Source of the DNA: Clonostachys chloroleuca | Lineage: Eukaryota; Ascomycota; Sordariomycetes; Hypocreales; Bionectriaceae | Direction of reading: 5' to 3' | Assembly: GCA_037952775.1 (NCBI GenBank) | Contig: JBANAY010000003.1 | Span: 22,816,001 to 22,880,000 of the forward strand | DNA length: 64,000 nt | Part shown: positions 1 to 11,385 of the stretch, in pieces | Layout: every line of letters begins with the position of its first letter | Numbering within the stretch: position 1 is the first letter of the stretch | The notes under the pieces: model-generated | Seen by the model: only the letters and a program-made list of their open reading frames with translations | What the model was told of the DNA's origin: nothing | Databases searched by the model: none | Made by a program: the position numbers and the translations under genes

Positions 1-1414
1 CGATGATTGAATATAAGCATATCAATAAGAAGCCCTCCAGCCAATGGCTCTTGCCATCGGCGATGAGGTAGTTGACCAGGAGAACGGCGACAAACATAAC
101 TGCCACCTGGAACAGGTCGAAGCTGAGATTCATCTCGTCCAATCCAAGGCCCCAGCCGATGATGATAAGGAGCGGGAAGAGGAGCAGCGCAACCTGCATA
201 CTGGACCCGACGGCGACACCGATTGCCAGATCCATCTTGTCCTTGATGGCGACGGTGACGGCCGTGGCGTGCTCGGCCGCATTGCCTACGATCGGGAGAA
301 GAATTAGACCGACGAATTCCTTCTTGAGACTGCTGTTCTCCGTCACCGAGTCGATCGAGTCCACCATGTAGTCGGCGCATAGGGCGATGATGACGGTGGA
401 AAAGACGAGAGTGCCGAGCGCGACGAAGAAGTGCAGCTGGGGCTCCTCCTCCTCATCCTCCTCTTCCCCATCGTTGCCGGCTTGCTTGAAAATGGCCGAG
501 TTCTCGTTACCATTAGAAACACCGCCACTCATGAGAGCACCGGGCAGCGCAATACCTCGCCCCACGGCGCCCTCATCGAGGGAGTTTTTGGTCCAGGGCT
601 TGGCGGCGACCTTTTGACTCTCCTCGGAGAAGACCGTCTTGTGAGTCTTGAGCTGGAAGAGGAGATAGGCGCTGTAGACGACGAGCAGAATCACAGATGT
701 GCCGCGCGAGAGACCGGCGATGTCCTCGACCGGGTTGTCCGTCGTGTAGTCGAAAACTGTGGGAATGATGACGGCGGCGATGGCGAGCGCGAGGAGAGAC
801 GTTGCCGTCTGCGCGGCTGTCTCGTTGAAGTACTGCTGTGGCCGTCTCAGACCGCCGAAGAAGAAGCAGCAGCCCATGACAAGCAGCAGATTCGAGAGGA
901 TGGACCCGATGAGGGAAGTCCTCACAATGACGTACTCGTGCTTCACCAGGGCCAGGATGGCGACGATGAGTTCCACGGCGTTTCCGAATGTCGCGTTGAT
1001 CAGGCCGCCCCAGACCTCACCAGTCCGCAAAGCGATTTCCTCCGTCGCAAAGCCCAGCATGGCTGCTAGGGGGATGATGGCGATGAAGTTGACTACGAAG
1101 ACGGCGACCCGGCTGATTGAGGAGACATAGTTGATCGCGATGCCGACAGGCGCTGCCAGGAGAAGGATGTTGATCCACGAACTGAGCAGTGTGCGCTGGA
1201 TCTGGTTGGCGGCCGTGAAAGGTTGGTGCTTTCCAAGTGATTTGCTCTGGGCATCATCCTCGTCCTCCCGTTTCCGTCCAGACTCACCCGAGGCGCCATC
1301 GCGGGAAAAGTTGCGGCTCCAGTTGATCTGACGAAAGACATTCCATGACTGCTCAGTGCTCGTCCGGCTAAGAGAGTGGGCCCGTCGCTTGAGCTTGAAT
1401 GAATTGAATCTCAT
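1..1414 (-). CDS. Vacuolar Ca2+/H+ exchanger (CAX/VCX1 family), 3' end outside window
   Basis: Single open frame from the ATG at 1414 (MRFNSFKLKRR) to the left edge, about 471 codons without a stop or needed intron. The protein would exchange cytosolic Ca2+ for vacuolar H+, clearing calcium into the vacuole. A basic, Ser-rich cytosolic N-terminus (about 75 residues) precedes several hydrophobic helices. Both CAX signature repeats are visible: GNAVELIVAILAL in the first half and GNAAEHATAV in the second, each with the Glu used in cation exchange. An acidic run (GEEEDEEE) lies between the halves, as in the family's central acidic loop. The last residues in the window (HWLEGFLLICLYSI) match the final helix, so only a short C-terminus is missing. 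Family assignment is secure; yeast VCX1 orthology is inference. Confidence 0.93.
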   Translation of the reverse strand, partial: MRFNSFKLKRRAHSLSRTSTEQSWNVFRQINWSRNFSRDGASGESGRKREDEDDAQSKSLGKHQPFTAANQIQRTLLSSWINILLLAAPVGIAINYVSSISRVAVFVVNFIAIIPLAAMLGFATEEIALRTGEVWGGLINATFGNAVELIVAILALVKHEYVIVRTSLIGSILSNLLLVMGCCFFFGGLRRPQQYFNETAAQTATSLLALAIAAVIIPTVFDYTTDNPVEDIAGLSRGTSVILLVVYSAYLLFQLKTHKTVFSEESQKVAAKPWTKNSLDEGAVGRGIALPGALMSGGVSNGNENSAIFKQAGNDGEEEDEEEEPQLHFFVALGTLVFSTVIIALCADYMVDSIDSVTENSSLKKEFVGLILLPIVGNAAEHATAVTVAIKDKMDLAIGVAVGSSMQVALLLFPLLIIIGWGLGLDEMNLSFDLFQVAVMFVAVLLVNYLIADGKSHWLEGFLLICLYSII

Positions 1415-3017
1415 GACGGGAGAGTGCTGCTAGAAGTTTGGAGGAAATAATTACTGTGGAAATATAAAAGACGACGCGCGAGAGTCAACAAGAAGACGAG
1501 GGCTTGGATGGAAGGACTCCCGAAAAAGGGGCCAAGCGCGGTGGTGATCAACCCGTTTAATGCTGCCATCTCCTGCGAAACCATCCTCACAATCAAACCA
1601 ATCCTTGAGGGGCACCAAATCTTGCGCGCCCCTGTCAGGCTGAATTGCACAGCGCATCCAAGATCCAGTCAGTCCATGACGTTGAGCTGGGTGGCTGCCA
1701 CTGAGGCGTCATGACGCTGCGCCCCAGGTCCAAAGCACATTTTGCGTGCCGGCAGGCCGAGACCTCACACATAAAGAGCACGCTAATGCCAAGCCAGGGG
1801 CCATGGGCCTGGCTTAGATAGATTGCTTCTCGGATACAACGTGCCGAGTCTCCATCGTGGCACGACCTCGTTGGCCCTTTGATTCGTCACACACGGGTTT
1901 TGTAACAGCACTCGCAGTAAATCCTGGCTACTTTGTTATTGCACACGTCAAGTTTGGAAGCTAGCGGCCGTGGTGTTACGTCCCCTCCTAGGATGGTCCA
2001 AAACTTGGTTTGTGCAAAATAAGCCCGCCGGGCACTAGATCATATCTTCCCCGCCGACGGGAGGTGAAGAATGCTGGCGCATTGCGGCATCCGCCACTTC
2101 CCGCGCTCGCGAATTTTGGTACAACTTACGAATACCGAGGCTGACTTCCGAGGAGGAGTGTGTGGTGACGAGGGTTCGTGGAAGTCATGTGGATCTTCTG
2201 GTTAGATTAGACCGGTATTGCACATACAAGGAGTTATAATGGAAGCTGAGAGTTGACTTTTTATTCCAGATGAGGGATTCAAAACGACTGCTGCCCAGTG
2301 CCTATCGTTTTTGCTCCTCCGCACATCTTTTATGTGCGTGTTGCGCCGTGACATCTAACTACGACCGTCGGTCAGCGTCGTACTCTGACAATGCTGCTAT
2401 CACGGTACCTGTACTTCTCATACACGCCTGTAGTATACGAAACCCTGCCTCTTGCAGATATAGCTCGTTGTACACGGGCGAAATTGCTGTCTGTGAGCTC
2501 ACTTAGCTCAGCCGAGGTGAAGAGAGCCAGCAGTAACAACTGATGAAGTTATAGACAGGCTCGTTAACAATTTATGTTTGGGATGTTTGCATCATTTGGC
2601 TGGCTCAGATAGGCTTATGGGATGCTCGAAAGTACATACCATAATGTCTAAGAGATGTAAGGGCTTTAGGTATGAGTTTTGAAGCTGGCTGTGGTTCTTG
2701 GATTGGCCGATGGAGGTAGGCAATGTCGTGCAATCCTTAATATCTCAACCTAATTCGATTACTGAAGCCAGATCATGTCCCGAGGCTAAGATGATAATAT
2801 GAATTACCTTGCCCTCGTCGGTATTGTGTGGCTTCGAACTTGAATTGATGGCTGACTGAGGCTGCAAGATGTGTCGGTTGCTATCTTTCTTTTATCACAC
2901 GATGGACCTCATATAGCATTACGAATAGAGAAATGAGACGTTATGGGAATATGAGTAAATTACGAGTTGAGTGACTCTTCTACATATATTTGCCTCTGTA
3001 GGCGTAAGCCAGTCTCC
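1415..3017. other. Intergenic; exchanger promoter and a 25-bp inverted repeat
   Basis: No credible gene; short open frames lack family features. The part next to 1414 must hold the exchanger promoter. At 1791-1815 there is an inverted repeat, AAGCCAGG and CCTGGCTT around a GC-rich nine-base loop. The part near 3017 is the 3' flank of the GH172 gene. Confidence 0.6.
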
Positions 3018-4403
3018 TTATTGATCCTTTGACAGACCCTGTAGCCAGCGCTGCCGAAGCGCCTTTGCATCCTCGATGTTTTTCTTCGACCGCTGCCGAG
3101 AATCGCGAGCTCTCCGATCAAGCCACTCCTCGCGATCCTTGACAAAGGCCTCCAGACGGTCCTGACGCTGTTCTACCAGAGACTTGCGTAGCGGGTCAAG
3201 GGCCTCAATCTTAGGTGGTGATGGGTGATCGCCAGCAGGGAACTCGGGCTTGCGTGCGACTCGCTTCTCTGCAGGCAGAATGTCCAGCTTGGGGCCTGGG
3301 AGCGTCTGGTACCAGTACGCCGTCGTCGACCAGTCGTCGCGGAGGTGGTTGGCGTGGCCCGTCTCCAGCGTGACCTTGATCTTCTTGCTGAACCGGACAG
3401 GGTCGACTAGATGCCAGCGGTAAGAGACTTGATGGTTTGGGACGTCCTCTTCGTGAATGATGCTCCCGCAAAATGGATACGAGTTCTTCTGCATGCCCCA
3501 GCCCTGACCGAAGTAGTCCTCGCCGCCTGTGCCATGCATGGAAGGAGGCCAGGTGTCGTCGTCGATGAAGATCATATCATCGCCTTCTCCCCACCAGGTG
3601 CCCTGGAAGTGTGCCACACTATGATTGCAGCCAATGTACTGGCCTGCCCCTTCTGTCTCGAGAATGACGTAGTTATCTTTTCCGTCGAGGTTGGGGACCT
3701 GCGTCTCCAGACTATTTGTCTGAAGGTCCTGTGGCGCCCAGCCGTTGGTTGGGTTCTCTCGCCTCCAATGGGCATGGAAGTACAAGGTGTCCTTGCTCAG
3801 TGGTTCTGGATGGAGCTCATAGTCGATGTAGAAGTATTGGAAGTAGGCTTCCTGGCCCTGGTTTTCCACTTCGATCCGAGCTCGCTTGTTGAACGGCATG
3901 GGAAGATAGCAGTTGAAGGCCGCGGCACCTCCAAACTTCTTCTCCTCGGACGGCTTGACAGAGACAGTGAAAGGAAGAGACTGGAAGTTGGCGGCCATGG
4001 AGTGTCCCAAGCAAAAGAAGTCCCCTATGGGCGCAATGACGTTTGGGGTTTCCGAGTCATCCCAGTACATCTTGATGATGACGTTTCGATAGTAGTCAGG
4101 ATCGCTAACCTCGAAGCTAAGTCCGAGGGCGTTGTGAACCTCCATCATGGCCACGCCCGATTTGGAGTATGGAATCAGTCCAGGTCCGACAATGCGACGG
4201 CACGTTTGAACAAACCACAGGTGCGTGATGGTGCCTGGACCCTCGATGTCGGCGAGAATAGCGTTCTCGCCGGGCTGGATAACCCAGGCATCCTCGTTCT
4301 TGCCACTGTGATCCCAACTGGCAAGGCGTGCAGTACGAGCCGTCTTGAGTTTTGCGGCATTGGAGAGAAGATCTCCACCGAGAGGATAGCTTGAAGTGGC
4401 CAT
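3018..4403 (-). CDS. GH172-type glycoside hydrolase (DUF2961 family), intracellular
   Basis: Intronless, 461 aa, ATG at 4403. DUF2961 proteins form glycoside hydrolase family GH172, whose characterised bacterial members act on fructofuranosyl or arabinofuranosyl linkages, including difructose anhydride I. Visible family marks are HLWF near residue 61, WWGEGDD with Glu273, and GTGGEDYF with Glu295. The two Glu lie 22 residues apart in the motifs proposed to carry the catalytic pair. No signal peptide or membrane segment is seen, so a cytosolic location is expected. The C-terminal 70 residues are charged and helical (many Arg, Lys, Glu), beyond the usual domain. It is divergent from the regulator at 4916 and in the same block as a GH32 enzyme and a sugar permease, which points to a fructose-containing substrate. 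The exact substrate is inference. Confidence 0.85.
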   Translation of the reverse strand: MATSSYPLGGDLLSNAAKLKTARTARLASWDHSGKNEDAWVIQPGENAILADIEGPGTITHLWFVQTCRRIVGPGLIPYSKSGVAMMEVHNALGLSFEVSDPDYYRNVIIKMYWDDSETPNVIAPIGDFFCLGHSMAANFQSLPFTVSVKPSEEKKFGGAAAFNCYLPMPFNKRARIEVENQGQEAYFQYFYIDYELHPEPLSKDTLYFHAHWRRENPTNGWAPQDLQTNSLETQVPNLDGKDNYVILETEGAGQYIGCNHSVAHFQGTWWGEGDDMIFIDDDTWPPSMHGTGGEDYFGQGWGMQKNSYPFCGSIIHEEDVPNHQVSYRWHLVDPVRFSKKIKVTLETGHANHLRDDWSTTAYWYQTLPGPKLDILPAEKRVARKPEFPAGDHPSPPKIEALDPLRKSLVEQRQDRLEAFVKDREEWLDRRARDSRQRSKKNIEDAKALRQRWLQGLSKDQ

Positions 4404-4915
4404 GTTTGCTTTTTGAATAGCTTGAAGCGCACGCTTTTCGTTTCTGGGTTGTTGTCAAAGTTGAGACTGGCACATGCAGGCTCATCTGTCGTTCCTTCGG
4501 CATCATATTTATGGTCGATGTTGGTATTAGAGGGATGACAGCTCTCTTCGGAGTAGAATCAGTGCCATTACTGCGGTCCAATAGACTTGTGATAATTGTG
4601 CTTCATCATTCCACCGCTCAGTCTCACGTACCCGCGGAATGTCGGAAGTGTATACCGATTAGACCCAGGCTCAAGACTGGCAGCAGCGGAGGGACGAATC
4701 AACGCTCCTGGCTCGAATGTTCCGAGCTATTGACCCCAGTATTACCCCAGTTTATCTCCCCATGTGACCTCAAGAGTCATCTCCACCTGTTCGCGGATGC
4801 GTATATGTCATTCCGATCCCCGATCCTGTTCTCTTGAACCTTTCAACTACACACTACGAAGCCAGATGATACTAGATCTCTCTGAGGGCGTGAGAAGGGC
4901 CTTGCGTTTGCGTTC
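4404..4915. promoter_or_regulatory. Divergent promoter between GH172 gene and Zn2Cys6 regulator
   Basis: This 512-bp gap separates two outward-facing start codons, so it must serve both genes. A direct pair of CGG triplets with a five-base gap lies at 4635-4645 (CGG-N5-CGG), the sort of site bound by Zn2Cys6 dimers. Whether the adjacent regulator binds it is a guess. Confidence 0.45.
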
Positions 4916-6805
4916 ATGGCAGACTACCCCCGGAAAAGAGCATCCATTGCATGCGAAATCTGCCGAGCACGGCGCACCAGATGCGATGGCCAGCGGCCTC
5001 GTTGTGGATTCTGTATTACACACGATGCGGACTGCATCTACCGCCAGGCCGCGGAGCCTCCCCCGTCTAAGTAGGTACATCTTTGTTGTTTCTGGATGGT
5101 CCAATGCCTCAATATTGGCTTCAAAATCATGAGATCTAGAAGACTGATTTTAATATAACCAAGACTGGAAAGTGAGGTTGCAACCATCCGACAGCAACTT
5201 GACCAGGTTCTTGATATACTCGCAGAGAGAAATGGACTGGTCCCGGACCGGCCGATATCTATCCCAACGCATGCATCTACTAATCCTGAAGGGATGTCTA
5301 CACATACGGACCAGAGCAACCCTGCTACCGACATAATTGACGACTCCACATTCCCCGTAATGACTATTCAGCGTCAATCCATGATGGAGGTTCTCAATCT
5401 GGATCCGGACACAGGCTCCTGGTTGATTGGTTTGGAAAGACAACCGCTCGACGGGTCTCACACACCACGTATGGCTGCATCTAAGATGTTTTTGCTGCGG
5501 AACGAGCGTGTTGGATCCGCGCTGGGTGCATTCGCTGACAGGATCCACTGCTGGTACCCAGTGCTCTCCTTCGAGTTTCCCACAAACTTCTCCAGCTTCC
5601 TCAGTGGGCACGTCTCCAGCCCAGTGGACACTTGTCTTGCCCTCTTGGCCCTGGCCATAGGCTCCCTTGCCGAGAAGAGTAATATTGCTGAGGCCTTGCA
5701 TGAGAGACCAGACGCGCCTTACTTTGACGAAGCTGCTGGGATGTTGCAAGATATCCTCTGTGACTACACATTGGGCGGTCTTCAATGCCTGATTTTATTC
5801 AGCATCTACTTCATGTGTCGCCTGAAACCATGCCAGGCCCACGACTACATCCTCATGGCGTCGTTCAAGGCACAAAACATGCTGAAGAGCCGTACCTTCT
5901 CGGATGACAACTCCCGGTCCGAGTCTCTCCAACGCGCGTACTGGGCTGTTCTCCTTATAGAAAGTGAGTTAGCTGTCCAGCTGGACCTGGCTGAAAGCGG
6001 AATATGGAAGTATGACGATAATGTCCCATTACCAGCTGGAGACCACATCTGGCAACATCCAAGAGAAACCAACTTGTCCCCAGACTCAGGTATGGACCAT
6101 CTATCGCCGCAGGATTCAACGGACCTGACGCGATCATACTTCATGGCCGAGATAGCCATGCGGAGGATGCTCCAGCGCTGCACAACCTCCGTGAGCAAGT
6201 CAGCCGGCGGGCGCCTCCGGTACGCGCCGCTGATAGCTGCCGAACTCGAGCTCCAGTTGAACGAATGGTACGATTATCTTCCTCCGCTCCTACGTTTCCA
6301 GAAGAGCCCCTCCAAAGTCAATGAGCTGGCCATACTTCCCACCACGCTCTTCCTACAGACGCAATACTCGGCGTGCAAGATCTCAATCTTTTGGCCCGCG
6401 ATATACCAGGCGATTGAGACTGGAACTGCCAACGATGAATTGCTGCACTATTGTGAGAAATTCCTCGACGAATACATGTCATTTGTTCTAGCTGCTTCCG
6501 CCTCTCTGAAAAGCTGTCTGCCGAATGCTTGGACGCTTGCTGCAAGGTATTACGTGAAAATCCTTTTCTTCTACGAATATGGCATGGTAGTTGACTGGTT
6601 GTTTAGCTTGTTCATCATATCAATGGCTGCGATCAGGGCACTCTCGGTAGATTGTATACGGAAACTAAGGCATGAGCAACTGTACCATTACATTCATGCT
6701 GCTTTGGAGGCTGTGGGCGAAGTCGCACCGTTTAGTCCTTCGCTCATGGCTCTGCATGGAATCTTTAGAAACGCCGTAGACTCCATCAGCTCATCGCCGG
6801 GCTGA
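4916..6805 (+). CDS. Zn2Cys6 transcription factor of the fructan-type cluster
   Basis: Proposed exons 4916-5070, 5164-6546 and 6607-6805, giving 578 aa. The N-terminus carries the binuclear zinc cluster CEICRARRTRCDGQRPRCGFC, here split as C-x2-C-x6-C and C-x2-C, followed by the linker and a short coiled coil (EVATIRQQLDQVLDILAE) after the first intron. The middle and C-terminal parts look like the fungal-specific regulatory domain. The 60-bp second intron (6547-6606) is a multiple of three, so the unspliced frame also stays open. Splicing gives WTLAASLFIISMAAIRA, the normal form of this helix in the family. The gene sits between GH172 and GH32, so control of sugar breakdown is likely. The regulated genes are inferred from position only. 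Confidence 0.87.
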
Positions 6806-6868
6806 TTCTGCAACTTCAGGTAATGGAAACATTGAATTGGATGGACGAAAGTCTATTACGCATCATTT

Positions 6869-8702
6869 CTATTGATCTTCGTAAATGGTTCCCAGTTGCG
6901 TCCAAAATTCTGTTCTCTTGAACGTGGCGGCACCATCTACACCCTGGGCAAACATGCTTAGATAGATAGCAGCAGGGTCGCTTGTGTAAATAACAGTCGA
7001 CAGAGCAAATCGCTCATTTGCGTATACCTCGAGAGTATTCCCATCGGAGAAAATTCGCAATGTGAGTGGTTCAAGCACGAGCTGGTTGCCTTGTTCCTGA
7101 GTGAAAAGTGTCATCGCACCTCGTTCCTTACTCCTGTTCACATCGGAGAGCGTACTTGAGTTTGATCGTATGACGGTAATCTCCTCTTCTTGGGGCAGGA
7201 AGTTGATTGTTGTAGACGTTTTCATATGAGTTGTATGGCGAACGTGGAAGCCAACTGCCGTGCATCCTTCTTGTATCTCGATTGTCGTTTCCAACTCCCA
7301 CCGAGCGGATTTGACCGGTGAAAGATACGCTTCTGTTGTACCCGATGGCAAAGCCAGATTCTCGACTACCGTAGGGTCGCCTTTTCTGAGTTGCGAGAGC
7401 TCTGTTAAGGGACGAATACCCAGCGTCTCAATCACGTATCTCGATGACTGAGTTTCTTTAAGCGCATACACAGATGTTATCTCACTTAAGGGAGTTTTGA
7501 GCGCCTTGACTACCCCTGGTGTTCTCTGCAAGAACAACTCACGGGGTAGTGCAAGACATCCTGCCCAACCCTTGTTCTTGGCATATTTGGCTGCGAGATC
7601 ATCTTCTTTAATCCACCCCCACACGATTCGGCGGCTTCCGTTTGGGTCATAAAACGATCCCGCAGCATAGTAGCATCCATGATCCAGATATCCGTCGAAA
7701 TCAATTTTCATTGAGACACCGTCTTCGCCTTTGATCAGAGAACCACTGAACCAGAATGAATAGCTGACCGTCCTTCTCGGAACCGAATCCTGGACAGAGT
7801 CGAGATATTCCATGAGCCATGGCCTTTCATGTCCCCCTTCTGAGCCGCATATGATAAACTCTCTGCTTGAATTGGCTAGGTCATCCCGCAGAGTCATGAA
7901 GTTGCCGCACTCCCAGTTCACGCCGAAATCTGCGCTCCACTTGGACGAACGGCGGAAATTAGGAGTAGAGCTCGTTAGGACACCAATGTAGTCCCAGCTG
8001 AATAATTTATCCGGTTGTATGGCATAGAGAAATATCGCAGGCCCCTTGTCCTTGATGCCGCCAGAAATAACACCATACAGGGTGTCTTCAGTACCTCGAA
8101 GCCGGTCAAGGGACTCCCACCGGGAAAGATACGGGTCTCTCCAGCCTGTGACGGTCAAGGACTCTGGCTCCTCGGGCAGGATAGGATTTCCTTCAAACTT
8201 GTCCCACGTAGCCCCGCCATCTTTTGATACTGCAGCCGCAAGGCTTTCGCTACCCCGGATATAGGGAATTGACCAGTGGATCGGGAGGTGGCAGACTGAC
8301 GTGTAAAACAATGTGATCATTCCATCTTCTCCATGAGGTCCTGATGGTATGAAGCACCCTGTGAAGACTCCTTCTTTATCATATACCTTATCTGGAGACA
8401 GAGCCGGTGAAGTGTTCGAGCTGTGCTTCCATGTTACAAGGTCTTTGCTTGTGGCATGCCCCCATGACATGTTTCCCCACTCACAGCCTTGAGGATTCCC
8501 TGAGACGGGATGTTAGTGCTACTGTGCTCGAAATTTGAGTTATTGAAGAATACGAACATTGGTAGAATAGATGATATGTGTTAGTAATAGGATCGAATCC
8601 TGGGCCACATGGATCGTTCATCCAGCCGTGAGGTGCTATAAAGTGGAACCTAGGGCGTACGGCCTTGGAAAATTCGTCTTTCTCTATACTGGGTTGCCGC
8701 AT
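6869..8702 (-). CDS. GH32 beta-fructofuranosidase (invertase/inulinase-like), intracellular
   Basis: Two exons, 8702-8558 and 8499-6869, joined over a 58-bp intron that restores YHLFYQWNPQG; 591 aa. The family releases fructose from sucrose, inulin or fructo-oligosaccharides. All three catalytic blocks are present: WMNDPCG with nucleophile Asp30, GWRDP with Asp170 (transition-state stabiliser), and WECGNF with Glu245 (acid/base). The five-blade propeller region is followed by a C-terminal beta-sandwich (from about residue 420). No signal peptide precedes residue 20, unlike secreted invertases, so it probably works in the cytosol on imported sugar. It is convergent with the regulator (63 bp between stop codons) and divergent from the permease. 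WMNDPCG has Cys where many members have Asn. Exact substrate cannot be read from sequence. Confidence 0.93.
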
Positions 8703-9446
8703 TTTCTTTGTTATTTCGTAGGATGTGGAGGATTTGTTTTAATATGAGAAAAAAGATAAATATTGGGTCTTGATATCTAAGAGGAGGGATGGTTAAGAAG
8801 TAACACCGAGGCTGAAAAGTATAGCAAACTGATCCCACAATAAACACTCGCTAAGTGTTAATGCTCGACCCAAAGAACATCCATCTATGCACACTTGACT
8901 TCGTCTTGAAGCTTACCTGGCTTTTCCGCTTTCTGACATGGTATCGGATGCACCTCCGACACTCCGCATATGCCTCAAAAACCCTCGCCCCTCCATGTCT
9001 TAGCGCTCGCGGAGTTCATCTCTGGTTCCGCGGCGTGGGTCATCGAACTGTCGTCTGCCACAGAGCCTGTGGACAATCAAACTTGCTTCCAGTTCACTGC
9101 ATGTCACCCGTTCATGCTCCCCAGATCAGATGACAATGGCATGAAAGCAACTAAGTAAAGCGCTAAATTACTCCATATGGGGAATTCCGCATTGACGACC
9201 ACACACCTAAATTCATACCGTACTGGGGAGATTGCCACAAGGGTGGTTGCTCCATTCAGTCTCTCTGTACATTGCATGGTAAAACCTGCTTTCTATACGT
9301 CAAGGAGTATAAATACTCTATGTTCTCTCTCATGATTAACTAAAGTATCTGAAAACATCATTCAATACTATCTTGGTCTCCCATATCAGCTCTCAACCAT
9401 ACTCTACCTATGCATAAAAAGTATAGCACTCCTGTGCTACTCAAAG
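8703..9446. promoter_or_regulatory. Divergent promoter between GH32 gene and sugar permease
   Basis: About 740 bp between two outward-facing genes. It contains an inverted CGG-N8-CCG pair near 8944-8957 that could bind a Zn2Cys6 dimer. It may also hold the unresolved first exon of the permease. Confidence 0.4.
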
Positions 9447-11385
9447 CTGGACTCCTATAGAGTGGAACGCTGATGAAAACTCTCTTAGTATTGACTACAC
9501 AACTGTCGATGGAAGCCAGAAATGGGCAATCCTTCGAGAGCATTGGAAATATGGCCTGTGGGGTAAGTAGACAACCTGGTTGGCCTCTTTCGCCAAGTGA
9601 AGACTAAACTGGATAGCCCTCTGGTCCTCCATCGGTTCCATGATGCTGGGCTGGGACTATGTCGCTGGAGGTCAGCTTGCCGCACTCCCCGAGTTTAGAA
9701 AGCAATTCGGAATTCGTCAAGAAGATGGCTCCATGCTTCTCCCAGCCCACTACCTAGCAGCCTGGGCCGCCGTTGGCCTGGCATGTGACATCGTTGCCGC
9801 TCTTATTTCAGCCCCGTTCCTGGAAAAGTACGGACGAAAACATCAAATCATTGTCGCGTCGATCATCTCTGTCGTTGGTGTATTGCTGCAACAGCTTGCC
9901 ACGGAGTGGAAGATGCACCTAGCTGGTCGGGCAGTCAATGGTACGTATGCCTCCAAAGCCATCGCCTTCCTTCACGCCCATGTTCTATTTACTAAAGACA
10001 GCACAGGCGCTGCCGTGGGCATCATGTTCACTATTTCGCCTCTTTGGATAGGAGAAACTTGCAGGCCAGAATTGCGAGGCTTGTTTCTCTGCTTATTCAA
10101 TGCGAGCATCGTCCTTGGACAGTTTCTCATGTGTGTAATCCCGTAGTCGTTCAACGTTGGAATTCCAACATACCTAACTTGATATAGTGTTGTTATTGGT
10201 TACGGGGCCAGTAACATCGAGGGCAAGTGGCAATGGTGGACAGTCGTTGTCTCGATGTACATATTCCCTGGTAGGTTCAAGGGAAACGGATTACTGATCG
10301 ATGCTTGGCTTACGATAACTCACAGCTATCTTGCTTGCCGGATACCCTTGGTTTCCTGAATCACCTTACTGGCTCATACGTGAGGCAAGGGCAGACGATG
10401 CCAGGAAGTCTCTTCAGCGAATGTACAGCCGCGAAGCTCAAGAGTTCATCGAAATAGAGATGCGTCGGCTGGAAGAGGATGTTCGATTCAATTCCGAACT
10501 CAACAGCGATCTGCAAGACGCTGGGTTCGAGATCTTTGGACTTCACATTGGTGCCGAGCTTCAGTGCTTTCGGGGAAGCAATCTGAAGCGCACACTTACG
10601 GCCATGTTTGCCGCCAGCGGACAACAACTGATTGGAGCAAGCTTTGTCATTGGCTACGCAACCTACTTCTTCGAGCTGATTGGCATCTCCAACTTCTTCT
10701 TGGCATCTTGCCTGATGTATGTGGTTATGCTCCTCTCGACCACGGCAGCATTCCCTCTTGTAGAGATTGTTGGGCGTCGAGGTCTGATTGTGCCTGCTCT
10801 TTTCGCAATGAGCGGCCTGTTGCTATTGATGGGCATCTTGGGGTGGTTTCAGGACAGGAGCGGCGCCCTATGGGCTATTGTCGTTATCACCTACCTTTGG
10901 GCCGTGGTATATCAGGTATCACTGGGAGCGTGTGGCTTTGTGCTCGCATCCGAGGTCGCGACCTTGCGTCTCCGAGCGGCTACGCAAGCATTGGTCACCG
11001 TCATGAATGGTGTCTGGGGCCTCATCATGCAGTTTACCGTACCGTACATGATCAACACGGATGCGGGGAACCTTGGTGGCAAAACAGGGCTCATTTTCTT
11101 CGGCACTGGTATCCTGACGGCTATTGCAGGGTATTTTCTTTTCCCTGAGACAAAGGTATACAGTTCAGTTTACCCTAAATAGTTATCCTTTGTAGCATCA
11201 TTGAAGCTGACGATATCTTTACCTAGGGTCTTTCTTTTGAACGCATTGACGAACTTTATAACAAGGGTACTGCTCCAAGACATTTCAAAAAGAAATCTAC
11301 CGAGATGGATCTTTCAATGGCATCTAGACAGGGAGTAAAAGATGGGGAAGATGTTGCGAATGTGGTTGAGATTTCAAAAGTGTGA
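9447..11385 (+). CDS. MFS sugar permease (maltose/alpha-glucoside-type, SP family); 5' end unresolved
   Basis: Exons that join in frame are up to 9562, 9617-9940, 10007-10130, 10188-10270, 10326-11155 and 11227-11385. Introns are 54, 66, 57, 55 and 71 bp. The spliced protein shows the sugar-porter pattern: helix 1 [37 protein letters not shown] at the central loop and [16 protein letters not shown] at the end. The reading frame enters from an acceptor at either 9446 or 9460, because an in-frame TAG lies just upstream and no ATG follows it. A short first exon with the start codon therefore lies further 5' and was not identified. It shares a promoter region with GH32, which suggests it imports that enzyme's substrate. 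Substrate is inferred. Confidence 0.87.

Noticed and set aside
431..1069. 212-codon open frame on the plus strand
   Set aside because: Antisense to the Ca2+/H+ exchanger; acidic composition comes from complementing its membrane helices.
3411..4394. 327-codon open frame on the plus strand
   Set aside because: It is the mirror of the GH172 coding sequence; the minus-strand frame has clear family motifs and this one has none.
5150..5785. 211-codon minus-strand frame
   Set aside because: Antisense of the Zn2Cys6 regulator; no domain.
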